Of a stretch of 32,126 nucleotides of DNA, positions 16,682 through 24,912 are shown one piece after another. This DNA is from a virus. The notes beneath the pieces are model-generated. The model saw nothing but the letters and a program-made list of their open reading frames with translations, was not told where the DNA came from and made no database searches. Each line of letters starts with the position of its first letter. Positions within the stretch are counted from its first letter, which is position 1. The stretch is from positions 1 to 32,126 of the IMG/VR virus record IMGVR_UViG_3300010392_000092; one strand, 5' to 3'. The translations under genes were made by a program, and so were the position numbers.

Positions 16682-16938
16682 TTCAATAACGTCACGAACA
16701 ATGTTCTAAACATCTCGTTCGAGATGATGAGGAAGATCAACACTCCGCTCCCTAACCACTCGATTATCTTTATCCTTTGACCCTGACTCTTTTGGCGTTG
16801 AACGACACCTTCTAAACCTTTGCTATCATCCCCTGTTATAGCTACGGTTAAATCGTGGAGCTTCCTGCCTTGATCGTTTTGCAAACGTTTGATCTCGTTG
16901 AGAGTTTCTTTCAACTCTTTGACTTCTTCGTCGCTCAT
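16678..16938 (-). CDS. Holin-like (XhlA-type) small membrane protein
   Basis: This 86-residue protein has an acidic/basic N-terminal coiled coil (residues 1-30, KELKETLNEIKRLQNDQG), a polar linker, and one C-terminal membrane segment (about 59-75, IEWLGSGVLIFLIISNE) followed by a short basic end. Coiled coil plus a single C-terminal span is the layout of XhlA-type holin or holin-associated proteins. It directly precedes and overlaps the lipoprotein gene, supporting a small lysis cassette. No endolysin is seen next to it or elsewhere in the window, so the assignment is by shape and context. Confidence 0.5.
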   Translation of the reverse strand: MSDEEVKELKETLNEIKRLQNDQGRKLHDLTVAITGDDSKGLEGVVQRQKSQGQRIKIIEWLGSGVLIFLIISNEMFRTLFVTLLK

Positions 16939-16941
16939 AAA

Positions 16942-18171
16942 TCATGAATACCTCCAACCATAAACGTGAACATTCGCCGTGTCCGCCGCTCCCTCGGCAG
17001 TCGTCAGACGGACATAGATCGTAGTAACGGTATAAACCTTGGCCCCTATCGTCGCTGCGTTATTCGTCGCATCCTCATAATCGTTCACAGTGGGTAGAGT
17101 TATCGCTGCCGGAGTCACTAACGTGTCCCCCGTTGCACCTGCCCCTGTGTAGATACCTACAGCAGCAGTCCCGATAGCCGCCGATGAGCCCTGCCAAGTG
17201 ATTTTATCGATCCGGTAACGTCCCCCTGGCATCGTGATCGTAGCCACGTCCGCAGGGACAGTGCCTCCGTTGTCAAGATCCACACCCAATGACTCCCCGA
17301 GCAACCCATAACCCCCTGCTAGAACAATCGCAGTAGTTTCATTAGCCGAAGTCTTCGACTCGATCCCCGAAGCTGTCGCGAAAGCTATTCTCCCATTCGA
17401 GAGTCCCCCGGCGTCATCGACCAGAACCACATTCCCGTTCGCTGCTCCCGTAGATGCTGTAGCGGCAGACCCAAGCCCCAAGGCTGTCCTAGCGGTAGCT
17501 GCCGTCGGCGTCTCTATCCCGTTCGCGGTAGCCGTTACGACTAACCCCGTAGTCAAGCCCGCTGCGTCATCGACCGTGACCGAGTTCTCGTGAGCAACCC
17601 CGATAGCCCTTTTGACCATCGTGCCCGATTGATCCTCGAGCACATCCCCATAAGTTCCTGCCCCGGGTGCTGCCATAGCGGAGACCGCAGACTCTCCCGA
17701 GAGGGACGCTTCAGCGTTCACCGTGATGTAGCTAGCTGAGTCAGGAGCATTTCCTGCCGTATCACCATCTGGGCCTTGTAAACCTGCTGGAGAAATCTTT
17801 GAACTCGTTGCCGCTATCGTGCCTGGTGCCGAGTTCGAAGTGTAAGCCGAGGTAGCGGTATCTTCAAGATTCGTTAGAGAGACAGAAGTGAACGGTGATG
17901 ACGTGACTGCCGCCACCTGCATGTGACCCAGATTCTCGACGTAGACGACCATCCCCGCAGACATCCACTCGGAGTCCGCCACAGTCGCACTACTGCTCGC
18001 ACCTTCGGCGGGCATCGTGTATTGTGCCGTCAAGGTAGTAAAGGCGTTAGTTCCATCGGTGCCGTTGGACCCATTAGACCCCGAGGCCCCAGTAGGCCCA
18101 GGGACTTGCGTTGTTACCTCACCGTTGCAGGGAGAGCAACAGTCCGAGACCGATGGAAGTGTGCTAGCCAT
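16942..18171 (-). CDS. Collagen-like, Cys-capped tail fibre protein
   Basis: This 409-residue protein starts with a Cys cluster (SDCCSPCNG, residues 10-17), then six G-X-Y triplets (residues 25-42, GPTGASGSNGSNGTDGTN), a short collagen-like trimer stem. Two copies of a roughly 26-residue unit follow (197-222 and 248-273), each with the pattern V-D-D-A-x-G-L, then ATAxGIExxT, joined by ARTALGLGSAATAS, a usual fibre linker. The C-terminal part is beta-rich and probably the distal head. Cysteines beside a collagen stem could lock the trimer by disulfides. It lies between the tailspike cluster and the lysis pair. The spacer 18172-18210 upstream holds only a weak 4-bp hairpin. Confidence 0.7.
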   Translation of the reverse strand: MASTLPSVSDCCSPCNGEVTTQVPGPTGASGSNGSNGTDGTNAFTTLTAQYTMPAEGASSSATVADSEWMSAGMVVYVENLGHMQVAAVTSSPFTSVSLTNLEDTATSAYTSNSAPGTIAATSSKISPAGLQGPDGDTAGNAPDSASYITVNAEASLSGESAVSAMAAPGAGTYGDVLEDQSGTMVKRAIGVAHENSVTVDDAAGLTTGLVVTATANGIETPTAATARTALGLGSAATASTGAANGNVVLVDDAGGLSNGRIAFATASGIESKTSANETTAIVLAGGYGLLGESLGVDLDNGGTVPADVATITMPGGRYRIDKITWQGSSAAIGTAAVGIYTGAGATGDTLVTPAAITLPTVNDYEDATNNAATIGAKVYTVTTIYVRLTTAEGAADTANVHVYGWRYS

Positions 18172-18210
18172 AATACAGTTGTGCCCAGTCTGAGTAGTGT
18201 GGCTTCACTG

Positions 18211-18519
18211 TTAAAGCTTTATTGGTGTAGCAGCTTCAGCGGAGGCAAGTTTCGTGTAATCCTTGACCGTCTTGACTTCAATAGCCGAGTTCAGGGCATC
18301 GAGTTTTGCCTTGAGTCTTGCGAATTGGGCTTGCAACGGAGCAATCTCTTTTTCCTTGGGTGCTTCCCCTTTGGCGATTCTGAACCCTAGATTTTCTGGC
18401 CCCAAGACAGTGTCAGCGAGAGCCACGCCTTGCTGGGCAACGTCCGCAAGCTCCTTGAGCTGCGCTCGTGTGTTTCGGATATCTTCTGAAAGGGCAACAG
18501 CCCCGTAGGGAGTAGTCAT
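18211..18519 (-). CDS. Small coiled-coil protein of the fibre cluster
   Basis: The ATG at 18519 is chosen over upstream starts because it follows a Shine-Dalgarno-like AAGGAAAA on the minus strand and because the extra upstream residues would overlap the tailspike end and are low-quality sequence. The 102-residue product (starting MTTPYGAVALSEDIRNTRAQ) has two helical stretches (residues 9-30 and 53-85, the second with APLQAQFARLKAKLDALNS) that fit a coiled coil. No family is recognised. Placed between two large fibre genes, it may be a fibre chaperone or a small linking subunit. Confidence 0.55.
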   Translation of the reverse strand: MTTPYGAVALSEDIRNTRAQLKELADVAQQGVALADTVLGPENLGFRIAKGEAPKEKEIAPLQAQFARLKAKLDALNSAIEVKTVKDYTKLASAEAATPIKL

Positions 18520-18539
18520 GATTTTCCTTGTGTTTAAGT

Positions 18540-21233
18540 TTACGCTAAATAGTAGGATTGAACTCGGATAGTGAGATTGATCGTTCCGCCCGTCTTGTTT
18601 TCGATGGTCGTTTTGTTGCTGTTTCCAGCATCCGTATAGATGTTGATCTTTGACGCTGTGGTAGCTGTGATGCTCCAAGTTGAAAAGGGATCAGAGACCA
18701 ATACCGGAGCACCGTTCGTCCCCTGCAATGCGACGATCGCGCATTGGAGACCCGCCCCTTGAGAGTTAGTGACTGTGATGAACCCGCGAACCTGCGAGCC
18801 AAGAATGTTATCATTCAACACCCAAGTCGCATTGTCAGCAATGGCTCCAGTCTGGATAATCTCGTCGTAGCCGTGACCTGCCGTCCGCTGAAACGCGATG
18901 ACGCCATTCTTGACCACCCCGTTACCGTGTCGACGATGCAGCACGGTCGCACCGTCCCCTGCGGTGATCTCCTCAATGATGTCCGAGGCGGAATCACTCG
19001 GAGCGTGCGCCATTTGCGGAGCTGGTTTGCGAAGGACTGATACTGAGGTTGCAGTTGCGTCTAGGTCATTCGAACTGGCGTCTTTCCAATCTCCGTTTGA
19101 GGAGCGGATGTTTTCTGGGAGTAGAGCAACCACACACCCGATAGTTCTAAGGGTGGACCCGTTGGAGTAGGTTGTTGGCGTTGTTCCGGTCGCTACGAAC
19201 TCGACCCCGGTAGCGTTAGATCCTGCCCCGACGTTCGTAAAGTCATCTGCGCTTACGTAGGTATCAATTCGATATTTCTGTCCCACAGTCAACGTGCCGC
19301 TGGTCTGCGTAGTATTGTCTGCCCATTGGTCGTCTGTTTCGGGAGTGTTCCCATTTTCCGATAACGCGAGCACTTGAGCCGCAGTCAATTCACGGGCGTA
19401 AACAAGACCGCTATGGATGACGCCCTCCGAGTAACTATTTGCGGAAGGTTTAGAGTATCCAATCTGCAACGGCGTCGTTGTGTCGTGCATCGCTGTATAA
19501 ACGCCCGCTGAATTATCCGCGACAGTTTCCGCAACGCCATTGACGTAAATCTTAAAATCTGTGTATCCCGTTGCGTCGCCATCGTAGGTCGCTGCAACGT
19601 GGTAGGTTTGGCCTTCCACCAACGCTGTCGACCCCACCACGCCGATGTAGACGCCCACCGCATTATCATAGGTAACGAACCTCAGCTTGTTGTCTGAGTT
19701 ATCGACCCAAAACCGATATTCAAACGAGAAGTTGGCGTTGGCTTTCGCAACGATTTCAAAGTCAGAAGATAGCGAATCTGGACGGATGATCGCAGTCAAC
19801 GAAAAGGGACTGTCGTTTGTAGAATCTCCAAAAGATAACGATGCACTATCGCCACAGCTCAGAAGTGAGGACGCCCCGTCAAAGTATTCCCCATTCGCCG
19901 CTTGCCGTGCATTCGTCCGGTCGTTGACAAAGTCTTTTGTTTGTAGCCCCACGAACTCGTTGGTGGAGTCAACCCGCTCGTTGTTCGTGCCGGAGTCGCT
20001 GTAAGAGCCTGCGAAGGTGTTCGCCTCGATCAAGTTGTCTTGCGAGTTCGCATCCAACGACAAGCTGACAGGGGTAGCATTAGAGGCTGTATTGTCTCGG
20101 ATAGACGAACTTTGAAGTCCCTCAAAGCGCATCGCATATCCGGTTCCCGAGCTAGTGAACCTATTGCCCGAGATCAAACAGCCGGTGTAGACAGTCGAAG
20201 TAGTCCTTTTGAAATAGAGATCCTCGTCCGCCGAACTTGCCCCATCGTTGTTTTCGAAGAGGTTGTTGAGAATGCGAATCGCCTTGGCTGTGATCCCAGC
20301 GCCACTCGTAAAGTAGACCCCCTTCCCGTTGTTCGCGGTGAACTGATTATCCTCAATGGTGATGTCTTCAACAGCCCCGCTCCCAAACTGGACAGCCCCA
20401 TCACCACTACCTGCAACCGCAAAGTAACTATTGCGAATCCGGATACTAGAGTTGGCGTTTGAGGTCAAGATACCCGCATTATCGGCACTCGTGATGGAGA
20501 TCCGATCAATGTCCAACCCGATACAGTTATCGAGTAGAATCGCACCATTGTTATGCCCGCTGAACGAGCAATCTTGAACGTAGCCGTTCACGACACTTGC
20601 AAGCTGGACAGCGTATGTGCCGCCTGTGGCAGTGCCCTCTGTGAATCTTAGATGCTCGATCGAAACAGCCGTGCGATCAAGCGAGCCCCCTCCCAGCAAA
20701 GCCTTGAAGGCCACTCCTCCGGTTTCGTTGTCAATCACAGAACCGTGATCAGCCGTTGAAGTGTCCAGAGCCACAACCCCTTGCATCCGGATACCCTCCG
20801 CGAGGTCAATGGTGGTTTCGATGCTGTAAGTCCCGAGCGGGAAGAACACAATACCTCCGTTACCGGCAGCAGTTGCTTCGTCGACGGCAGCTTGAATAGC
20901 TGTGCTGTCATCCGTGATTCCATCACCAACAGCCCCAAAGCTCTTGACATTGTAGATACCACTCCCCGCACCGCTCGCGGCACCACCGAAAGCGGTCAAC
21001 AACCAGCGACCACTCCAGGTAGTGTCGTTAGCCTGGAGCACTTCGTATCCATCATCAGCAGCCGAACTAGTTGCGTCGAACTTGTAGATTCTCCCGTCGT
21101 CTGCCGTGCCGATGATGGCGTGCGACTTATCGACAGGGCGGGGGATCTGTTTGACTTGAGTTTCGTTGCTCGCCTCGTAGAAAGAGGGAATTTTATACTC
21201 CCTAACGGAAGTTCCTGATCGAGTTAAAGGCAT
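18540..21233 (-). CDS. Tailspike: beta-helix plus LamG-like domain
   Basis: This 897-residue protein is built in four parts. Residues 1-90 form a likely virion-binding head. Residues 93-430 start with YNVKSFGAVGDGITDDSTAI and AAVDEA, the hallmark of the Pectate_lyase_3 beta-helix used by tailspikes and depolymerases, and continue with repeated strands (IRIRNSYF, ITIEDNQFTAN, IRILNNLFENN). Residues of about 450-640 (YFDGASSLLSCGDSASLSFG, then FEIVAKANANFSFEY and IYVNGVAETVADNSAG) form a LamG/concanavalin-like jelly roll. The last 230 residues are beta-rich, perhaps a trimerisation or second binding domain. It is probably the main host-recognition protein; enzyme activity is not provable from sequence alone. 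Confidence 0.85.
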   Translation of the reverse strand: MPLTRSGTSVREYKIPSFYEASNETQVKQIPRPVDKSHAIIGTADDGRIYKFDATSSAADDGYEVLQANDTTWSGRWLLTAFGGAASGAGSGIYNVKSFGAVGDGITDDSTAIQAAVDEATAAGNGGIVFFPLGTYSIETTIDLAEGIRMQGVVALDTSTADHGSVIDNETGGVAFKALLGGGSLDRTAVSIEHLRFTEGTATGGTYAVQLASVVNGYVQDCSFSGHNNGAILLDNCIGLDIDRISITSADNAGILTSNANSSIRIRNSYFAVAGSGDGAVQFGSGAVEDITIEDNQFTANNGKGVYFTSGAGITAKAIRILNNLFENNDGASSADEDLYFKRTTSTVYTGCLISGNRFTSSGTGYAMRFEGLQSSSIRDNTASNATPVSLSLDANSQDNLIEANTFAGSYSDSGTNNERVDSTNEFVGLQTKDFVNDRTNARQAANGEYFDGASSLLSCGDSASLSFGDSTNDSPFSLTAIIRPDSLSSDFEIVAKANANFSFEYRFWVDNSDNKLRFVTYDNAVGVYIGVVGSTALVEGQTYHVAATYDGDATGYTDFKIYVNGVAETVADNSAGVYTAMHDTTTPLQIGYSKPSANSYSEGVIHSGLVYARELTAAQVLALSENGNTPETDDQWADNTTQTSGTLTVGQKYRIDTYVSADDFTNVGAGSNATGVEFVATGTTPTTYSNGSTLRTIGCVVALLPENIRSSNGDWKDASSNDLDATATSVSVLRKPAPQMAHAPSDSASDIIEEITAGDGATVLHRRHGNGVVKNGVIAFQRTAGHGYDEIIQTGAIADNATWVLNDNILGSQVRGFITVTNSQGAGLQCAIVALQGTNGAPVLVSDPFSTWSITATTASKINIYTDAGNSNKTTIENKTGGTINLTIRVQSYYLA

Positions 21234-21234
21234 A

Positions 21235-21666
21235 TTACTTTAAGGGTGAGGCGTGGACTTGTCCGTCCGTGCCGTTATCGCGTATGAACTTGGCGGCAGT
21301 AGCGAGGTCTTTCGACCAAAGCTCTTGATAACCTACTTCGAGCGTATGCCCATGAGACGTAGTCGGTGCCGACCCGTCGAAGGTTACCCTTACCGCTTGA
21401 TCTTGAACCGATACATACACCTGTGTCGTATCAGCAGAGAAAGCCGAGAGCTGAACCCCTCCAGCGGTAGCATCCACGGTAAGTGTCTGTGAAGTATCCG
21501 AAGATGACAACGTTGCTAGAGCGGAAGAAGTCGAAGCAGTTAACTCTAGTTCGCCCAACGCTTGCAGCGTCAGTTTCATCACGTCGTCCTTGTTGTAAGC
21601 GGAGACGTTAGATTGGTTCATTCGCCCACCTAGAGCGAGAAGAGCCGCGTTATTGAATGTTGCCAT
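21235..21666 (-). CDS. Putative minor virion / decoration protein
   Basis: This 143-residue Ser/Thr/Ala-rich protein has a helical start (FNNAALLALGGRMNQS, residues 4-19; then MKLTLQALGELELTAST), followed by beta strands ending in a helix with AAKFIRDNGTDG. No family is recognised. It follows the capsid gene set and ends one base before the tailspike start, so it may be an adaptor for the tailspike or a decoration protein. The start ATG at 21666 comes directly after the U-tract of a terminator hairpin and has no Shine-Dalgarno site; an internal ATG at residue 16 is possible. Confidence 0.55.
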   Translation of the reverse strand: MATFNNAALLALGGRMNQSNVSAYNKDDVMKLTLQALGELELTASTSSALATLSSSDTSQTLTVDATAGGVQLSAFSADTTQVYVSVQDQAVRVTFDGSAPTTSHGHTLEVGYQELWSKDLATAAKFIRDNGTDGQVHASPLK

Positions 21667-21697
21667 AAAAAGTTAAAAGGGGGAGGTTACCCTCCCC
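21667..21697 (-). terminator. Intrinsic terminator hairpin (minus-strand transcript)
   Basis: On the minus strand GGGGAGG, a GTAA loop and CCTCCCC form a perfect 7-bp GC-rich stem (21680-21697), followed by the U-rich run CTTTTAACTTTTT down to 21667. It stands between the gene ending at 21707 and the one starting at 21666, so it would reduce read-through from the capsid genes into the fibre and tail genes. This is the only clear intrinsic terminator noticed in the minus-strand block. Confidence 0.75.
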
Positions 21698-21706
21698 GGT
21701 TGATTG

Positions 21707-22105
21707 TTACTTAGCGTAACCGCCATTGGCGATATACTGCTGGATCGCTTGAATCTCGATGTCGGCTCGCCACGTAATGGGAGTCGAATCAGCCGGTGTA
21801 ATCCGAACCTCGATGTTGCTCCCTGTCGCAGCTAGCGAAGGAGTGGCATTCACAGTCTCGATATTCACCGTTGTTGCGGTAGCACCCACCTGTGCGAGCG
21901 TCCCGCCATCGTTCAAGAAACAGGCTTTCATCTCATAGAAAAAAGCCTCGTCGAAGTTATCAGTCGACACCCCGTAAACCCGAGCGACGATGGCATAAGC
22001 CTGATCATCGACAGTCGTGGTGGTCGTGATAACCTGATTCGCGGTTGCGGCGGAAGTATTTAGAATACTCCCGTCACGTTGCGTTGCATCTACTGCTACA
22101 CTCAT
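21707..22105 (-). CDS. Putative head decoration or minor capsid protein
   Basis: This 132-residue protein of beta character (ATANQVITTTTTVDDQAYAI, VEVRITPADST-like strands, WRADIEIQAIQQ) lies right after the probable major capsid gene. It has the best Shine-Dalgarno site seen in the window, AAGGAG (22114-22119 on the minus strand) 8 bases before the ATG, which fits a highly made virion protein. It is followed by the terminator at 21667-21697. No family is recognised; head decoration or head-fibre base are the likeliest roles from its size and place. Confidence 0.6.
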   Translation of the reverse strand: MSVAVDATQRDGSILNTSAATANQVITTTTTVDDQAYAIVARVYGVSTDNFDEAFFYEMKACFLNDGGTLAQVGATATTVNIETVNATPSLAATGSNIEVRITPADSTPITWRADIEIQAIQQYIANGGYAK

Positions 22106-22130
22106 ATTCGTTTCTCCTTATCTGTTCAGG

Positions 22131-23336
22131 TTAGGAGGCGCAGACGAGAGTGCAGCCCATTGGATCACAACGATTGTGGACAAACGCCACTCCGCGCCAA
22201 GTCTCTTTCGGTTTACCTGCATGACCCAACTGGAGACGGTGATAGATCACAGTCCCATCAGGGTTACAGGTTCGATCGATGATGTTCTTCAACGTCACAG
22301 CGCCCGTGAAGTTCACAGGATCGAACTGGAAGTTCGGATGTGGTGCAGTCGGAGGACGAGGAATCAGAGACTCCATCACCTCGGGATCGAACAAGAAGGA
22401 CTCTTCATCCGCCGCCGTCTTCCACGTAGGATTGACGACAGCTTCTTGTCCTCGTGTAGCATTGCTACCCAACGCGAAGGCCGGGATCTCGGTGAACGTG
22501 CCACCCGAGCAAGAGAAACGACGAGGATACGGATCAGCCAACCATGCGATGTCCCCGTAAGAGTGTGAAACACCAAACGCTCGCACGAGCAGGTTGTTCA
22601 TGTTACTCTCGCGGATATCTTCTCGGATATCGCCATTCTGCCGGATGATGTTCCCTCGTGTCTCGTTCGAGACGATCATGATGCCCAGCGGCGAACCGCC
22701 GGCACCCCTCAGCAAAGCGTCAGCTCCCGCCCCATCACGCATTTGCTCGATGAAGTGGTAGCGGACAATCGCCATATGAAGAGGTTGTGTAGGACAAGCC
22801 GAAGGATACGTCGTTGCCAACGTATCAGAACTCGTAGCCCCGCTCGCACAGTCGTCAACAACGACCTTGGTTTGACACAAGCGGAAATACTCGTGTCGAT
22901 ATTTGATTTCCCACAAGATCCGCGAGTAATCGCCCAGAATCCCGGCAACGCTCTCAAGCTGGTTCTGCAAGTCGAAGGCAGGCATGATATCGATGTTACA
23001 GATATCAGGACCTTCTCTCGCAATCCGCTCGAGCGAAAAGCTTCTCGTGGTCGAGGCGATTGGGATCTTCTCAGAGGGAGGCAGACAGCTACCACCAGCA
23101 GCCCCGTCAGGGATTACGCCGCTTGGATGGATATTTGTCCATGTCGGATCCGCCTCAGTGGGAGCACTACGCTCGTAGAAGAGAACGTTGAGTGACGGGC
23201 CCATTCCATTAAGCCACTCGCCACGGCGGATGATGTTTAACCAGAGACTACGCTGAAAAACGCGCCTCTGCATGATAGGCACAACGAACCTTCCGGTCTC
23301 GTTATGCACGAAATTAGTTACAGCTTCGCAAGACAT
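22131..23336 (-). CDS. Probable major capsid protein (Cys-rich)
   Basis: This 401-residue protein is the best capsid candidate: it is of capsid size, globular, has its own structured leader, and is followed by a decoration-like gene with a strong ribosome site. A scaffolding-like gene lies upstream with the glycan island in between. The N-terminal part (VVPIMQRRVFQRSLWLNIIRRGEW, residues 18-41 region) and central helix (DLQNQLESVAGILGDYSRIL, about 121-140) resemble the N-arm and spine helix of HK97-fold proteins, but no exact family is recalled. It has 11 cysteines, including a CDPMGCTLVC cluster at the extreme C-terminus, unusual for a cytoplasmic assembly protein. No Shine-Dalgarno site precedes ATG 23336. 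Confidence 0.6.
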   Translation of the reverse strand: MSCEAVTNFVHNETGRFVVPIMQRRVFQRSLWLNIIRRGEWLNGMGPSLNVLFYERSAPTEADPTWTNIHPSGVIPDGAAGGSCLPPSEKIPIASTTRSFSLERIAREGPDICNIDIMPAFDLQNQLESVAGILGDYSRILWEIKYRHEYFRLCQTKVVVDDCASGATSSDTLATTYPSACPTQPLHMAIVRYHFIEQMRDGAGADALLRGAGGSPLGIMIVSNETRGNIIRQNGDIREDIRESNMNNLLVRAFGVSHSYGDIAWLADPYPRRFSCSGGTFTEIPAFALGSNATRGQEAVVNPTWKTAADEESFLFDPEVMESLIPRPPTAPHPNFQFDPVNFTGAVTLKNIIDRTCNPDGTVIYHRLQLGHAGKPKETWRGVAFVHNRCDPMGCTLVCAS

Positions 23337-23519
23337 ACTGACAAACAGTTAAGTTTACGAGACACAGCTACTCGAATCGCACTCGCGACTCGTCCGTGTC
23401 TCCTGTTTGTCCCCGGTCAACGGGACTATTCCGACCTGGTAAAGTGAGTTAACACTCGACGGAATAGCTCTTTGTCTTGCGACGGGCAGAGCCTGGCCCA
23501 TAGTAATCCGACCACTCGA
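23337..23519 (-). promoter_or_regulatory. Structured leader before the capsid gene
   Basis: This 183-base gap carries nested inverted repeats. Next to the capsid start, 23340-23348 pairs with 23403-23411 (9 bp) and continues as 23359-23365 with 23396-23402 (7 bp), with a 10-base bulge on one side only; the base of the stem lies 4 bases from the ATG. Further upstream in the transcript are CTATTCCG/CGGAATAG (23426-23433/23460-23467) enclosing GAGT/ACTC (23446-23449/23454-23457), and GGGC/GCCC (23484-23487/23496-23499). No clear -35/-10 pair or T-run is seen. It may be a processing, stabilising or translation-control element that isolates capsid expression from the island. Confidence 0.55.
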
Positions 23520-24029
23520 TTATCGCACAAGTTCGGGACGTGTCAACCACCAATCCTCAAACCCCCCATGCTCGCACTTCACGTCCATGTGACTTAACAC
23601 ATATCCCCGGTCCCGCAAAAACCTCCTCTGTTCTCCTCGATACTTATTTCCGTGCAGGTAAGCATCATGCTCCACCGTAATCGCCTCAAAGCGCACATAG
23701 CCCAGAATCCTCTCCATAACCCCCGTCGAATCCTCATCGCAATCCAGCGACAGGTAACCCAAGCTCTTCGTGGCAAACCCTTCAAAATGAGTCCCCCAGT
23801 CATAGCTCAGTCCGTCACACACGAAGAACTCACTGGTCCGCATCCTTTCATGCTCCTCCCGGTGCTCCTCGTCCTTGTCGAAGCATTGACCCTCCCAGCC
23901 CTTCAAATCGAGCAGGTAGGTGTTATTGTGAAAGATCGCCTGACTCGCACCCACATCGAGATACGTCCGACTCTCCTTCACGTTCTCGAGAGCCCACAAA
24001 TCCTGACCCACTTGACTATAACTCTTCAT
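23520..24029 (-). CDS. FkbM-like SAM-dependent methyltransferase
   Basis: This 169-residue protein starts SYSQVGQD, then TYLDVGASQAIFHNNTYLLD (residues 22-41) with the DVGA SAM-binding loop. LSLDCDED at 93-100 and ITVEHDAY at 117-124 follow, then a final RRFLRDRGYVLSH helix-strand. SQxGQD, DVGA, LSLD and a late EHD are the usual order in FkbM-type O-methyltransferases, which commonly methylate sugars or sugar-linked hydroxyls. It is short for the family (about 200-270 residues) but has all the main motifs. Its ATG overlaps the stop of the small membrane gene as ATGA. It is the last gene of the glycan island before the capsid leader. Confidence 0.75.
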   Translation of the reverse strand: MKSYSQVGQDLWALENVKESRTYLDVGASQAIFHNNTYLLDLKGWEGQCFDKDEEHREEHERMRTSEFFVCDGLSYDWGTHFEGFATKSLGYLSLDCDEDSTGVMERILGYVRFEAITVEHDAYLHGNKYRGEQRRFLRDRGYVLSHMDVKCEHGGFEDWWLTRPELVR

Positions 24030-24283
24030 GGGCTACTGTCCTTCGCTTTCTTCTTCTTCAGACTCTCGGCATAGATCTCCGTCATCTTCAAGGTCTCTCT
24101 CATCATCTCTAGCTCAGTCATAACGTGCATGTATGCCTGCCGGTAGCTCTCCGTCCGCTTCTCCGCCTCCGCTGTCAAAGAGGAAGAGCTTAAAGCCGTC
24201 AGGATCATCGAGAATAGAAAACCTACCACGAACGCCAACACAACAAGCAAGAACGTCTCGCTACTTCTTCTTGTAAACTCCAT
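24026..24283 (-). CDS. Small single-pass membrane protein with coiled coil
   Basis: The ATG at 24283 is chosen because it removes an Arg/Cys-rich leader that lies wholly opposite a real methyltransferase frame. The 85-residue product has a basic N-terminus, one membrane span (residues 10-30, ETFLLVVLAFVVGFLFSMIL) and a heptad-patterned tail (residues 38-80, EAEKRTESYRQAYMHVMTEL, then EMMRETLKM). It overlaps the methyltransferase upstream by 23 bases and the FkbM gene downstream by 4. Sitting between two methyltransferases, it could anchor the glycan enzymes at the inner membrane. Family unknown. Confidence 0.55.
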   Translation of the reverse strand: MEFTRRSSETFLLVVLAFVVGFLFSMILTALSSSSLTAEAEKRTESYRQAYMHVMTELEMMRETLKMTEIYAESLKKKKAKDSSP

Positions 24284-24908
24284 AGCAATGCGACTCACTC
24301 TCCTCAATCCTCGGCTCCTCGCAAAACTCGAGCAGCATTCTTTGAGCCTTCTTCGTCGACTCCCAGTTCGTATCGTCCATGAACACGGTAGCCCCACTTC
24401 GCACCAAAGGCAGATAAAGCTCCACGTCAGCACTTGAAGTCTCCTCCGAATGATTCCCGTCTATGTGGAGAAAATCGATAGGAGAGTCTTTCTTGTGCCA
24501 CTCTTGAAATCTAGGGTAAGCACTCACCGCTTTGGCTTTCAGAAGTTGCACCCTGTGCGTCAGGTTCAAGTAAGACCTTACGTCATAAACGCTCCGCTCA
24601 ATAGCTCCCATATTCACGCTATCCCACCACTCCTTGTTCGGATCATCCTTCTCGTAACCTTGCCCGCACGCCTCCGAACTCCAAGGATCTATCCCGTAAA
24701 CCTGCCCATTCGCCCCAATCTCCTCTAGTGCGGCACCCACCGCAAACAACGATCTACCAGCGAAGACCCCAATCTCAACTGAGATCACCGGCTTGTCCTC
24801 GAGCACCGTTTTTATAATGTCCCTCGCCTTGAAAGGATCACACCAACCGTGAATGGTCGGCATGAAAGTGTTCACGTAATGCTCTAATTTCTCACTCAAC
24901 GCTGTCAT
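24261..24908 (-). CDS. Class I SAM-dependent methyltransferase (Methyltransf_24-like)
   Basis: This 215-residue protein has a full Rossmann methyltransferase set: motif I VEIGVFAGRS (44-53), the acidic strand GIDPW (72-76), DFLHIDGNHSEE (145-156) and FMDDT (176-180). The DFLHIDGxH pattern is typical of Methyltransf_24/CmcI-like enzymes linked to sugar and antibiotic methylation, often metal-dependent O-methyltransferases. It lies 4 bases after the glycosyltransferase stop at 24913 and overlaps the membrane-protein gene. In this context a methyl group on a sugar or glycan end is the likely product. Confidence 0.85.
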   Translation of the reverse strand: MTALSEKLEHYVNTFMPTIHGWCDPFKARDIIKTVLEDKPVISVEIGVFAGRSLFAVGAALEEIGANGQVYGIDPWSSEACGQGYEKDDPNKEWWDSVNMGAIERSVYDVRSYLNLTHRVQLLKAKAVSAYPRFQEWHKKDSPIDFLHIDGNHSEETSSADVELYLPLVRSGATVFMDDTNWESTKKAQRMLLEFCEEPRIEESESHCYGVYKKK

Positions 24909-24912
24909 AATC

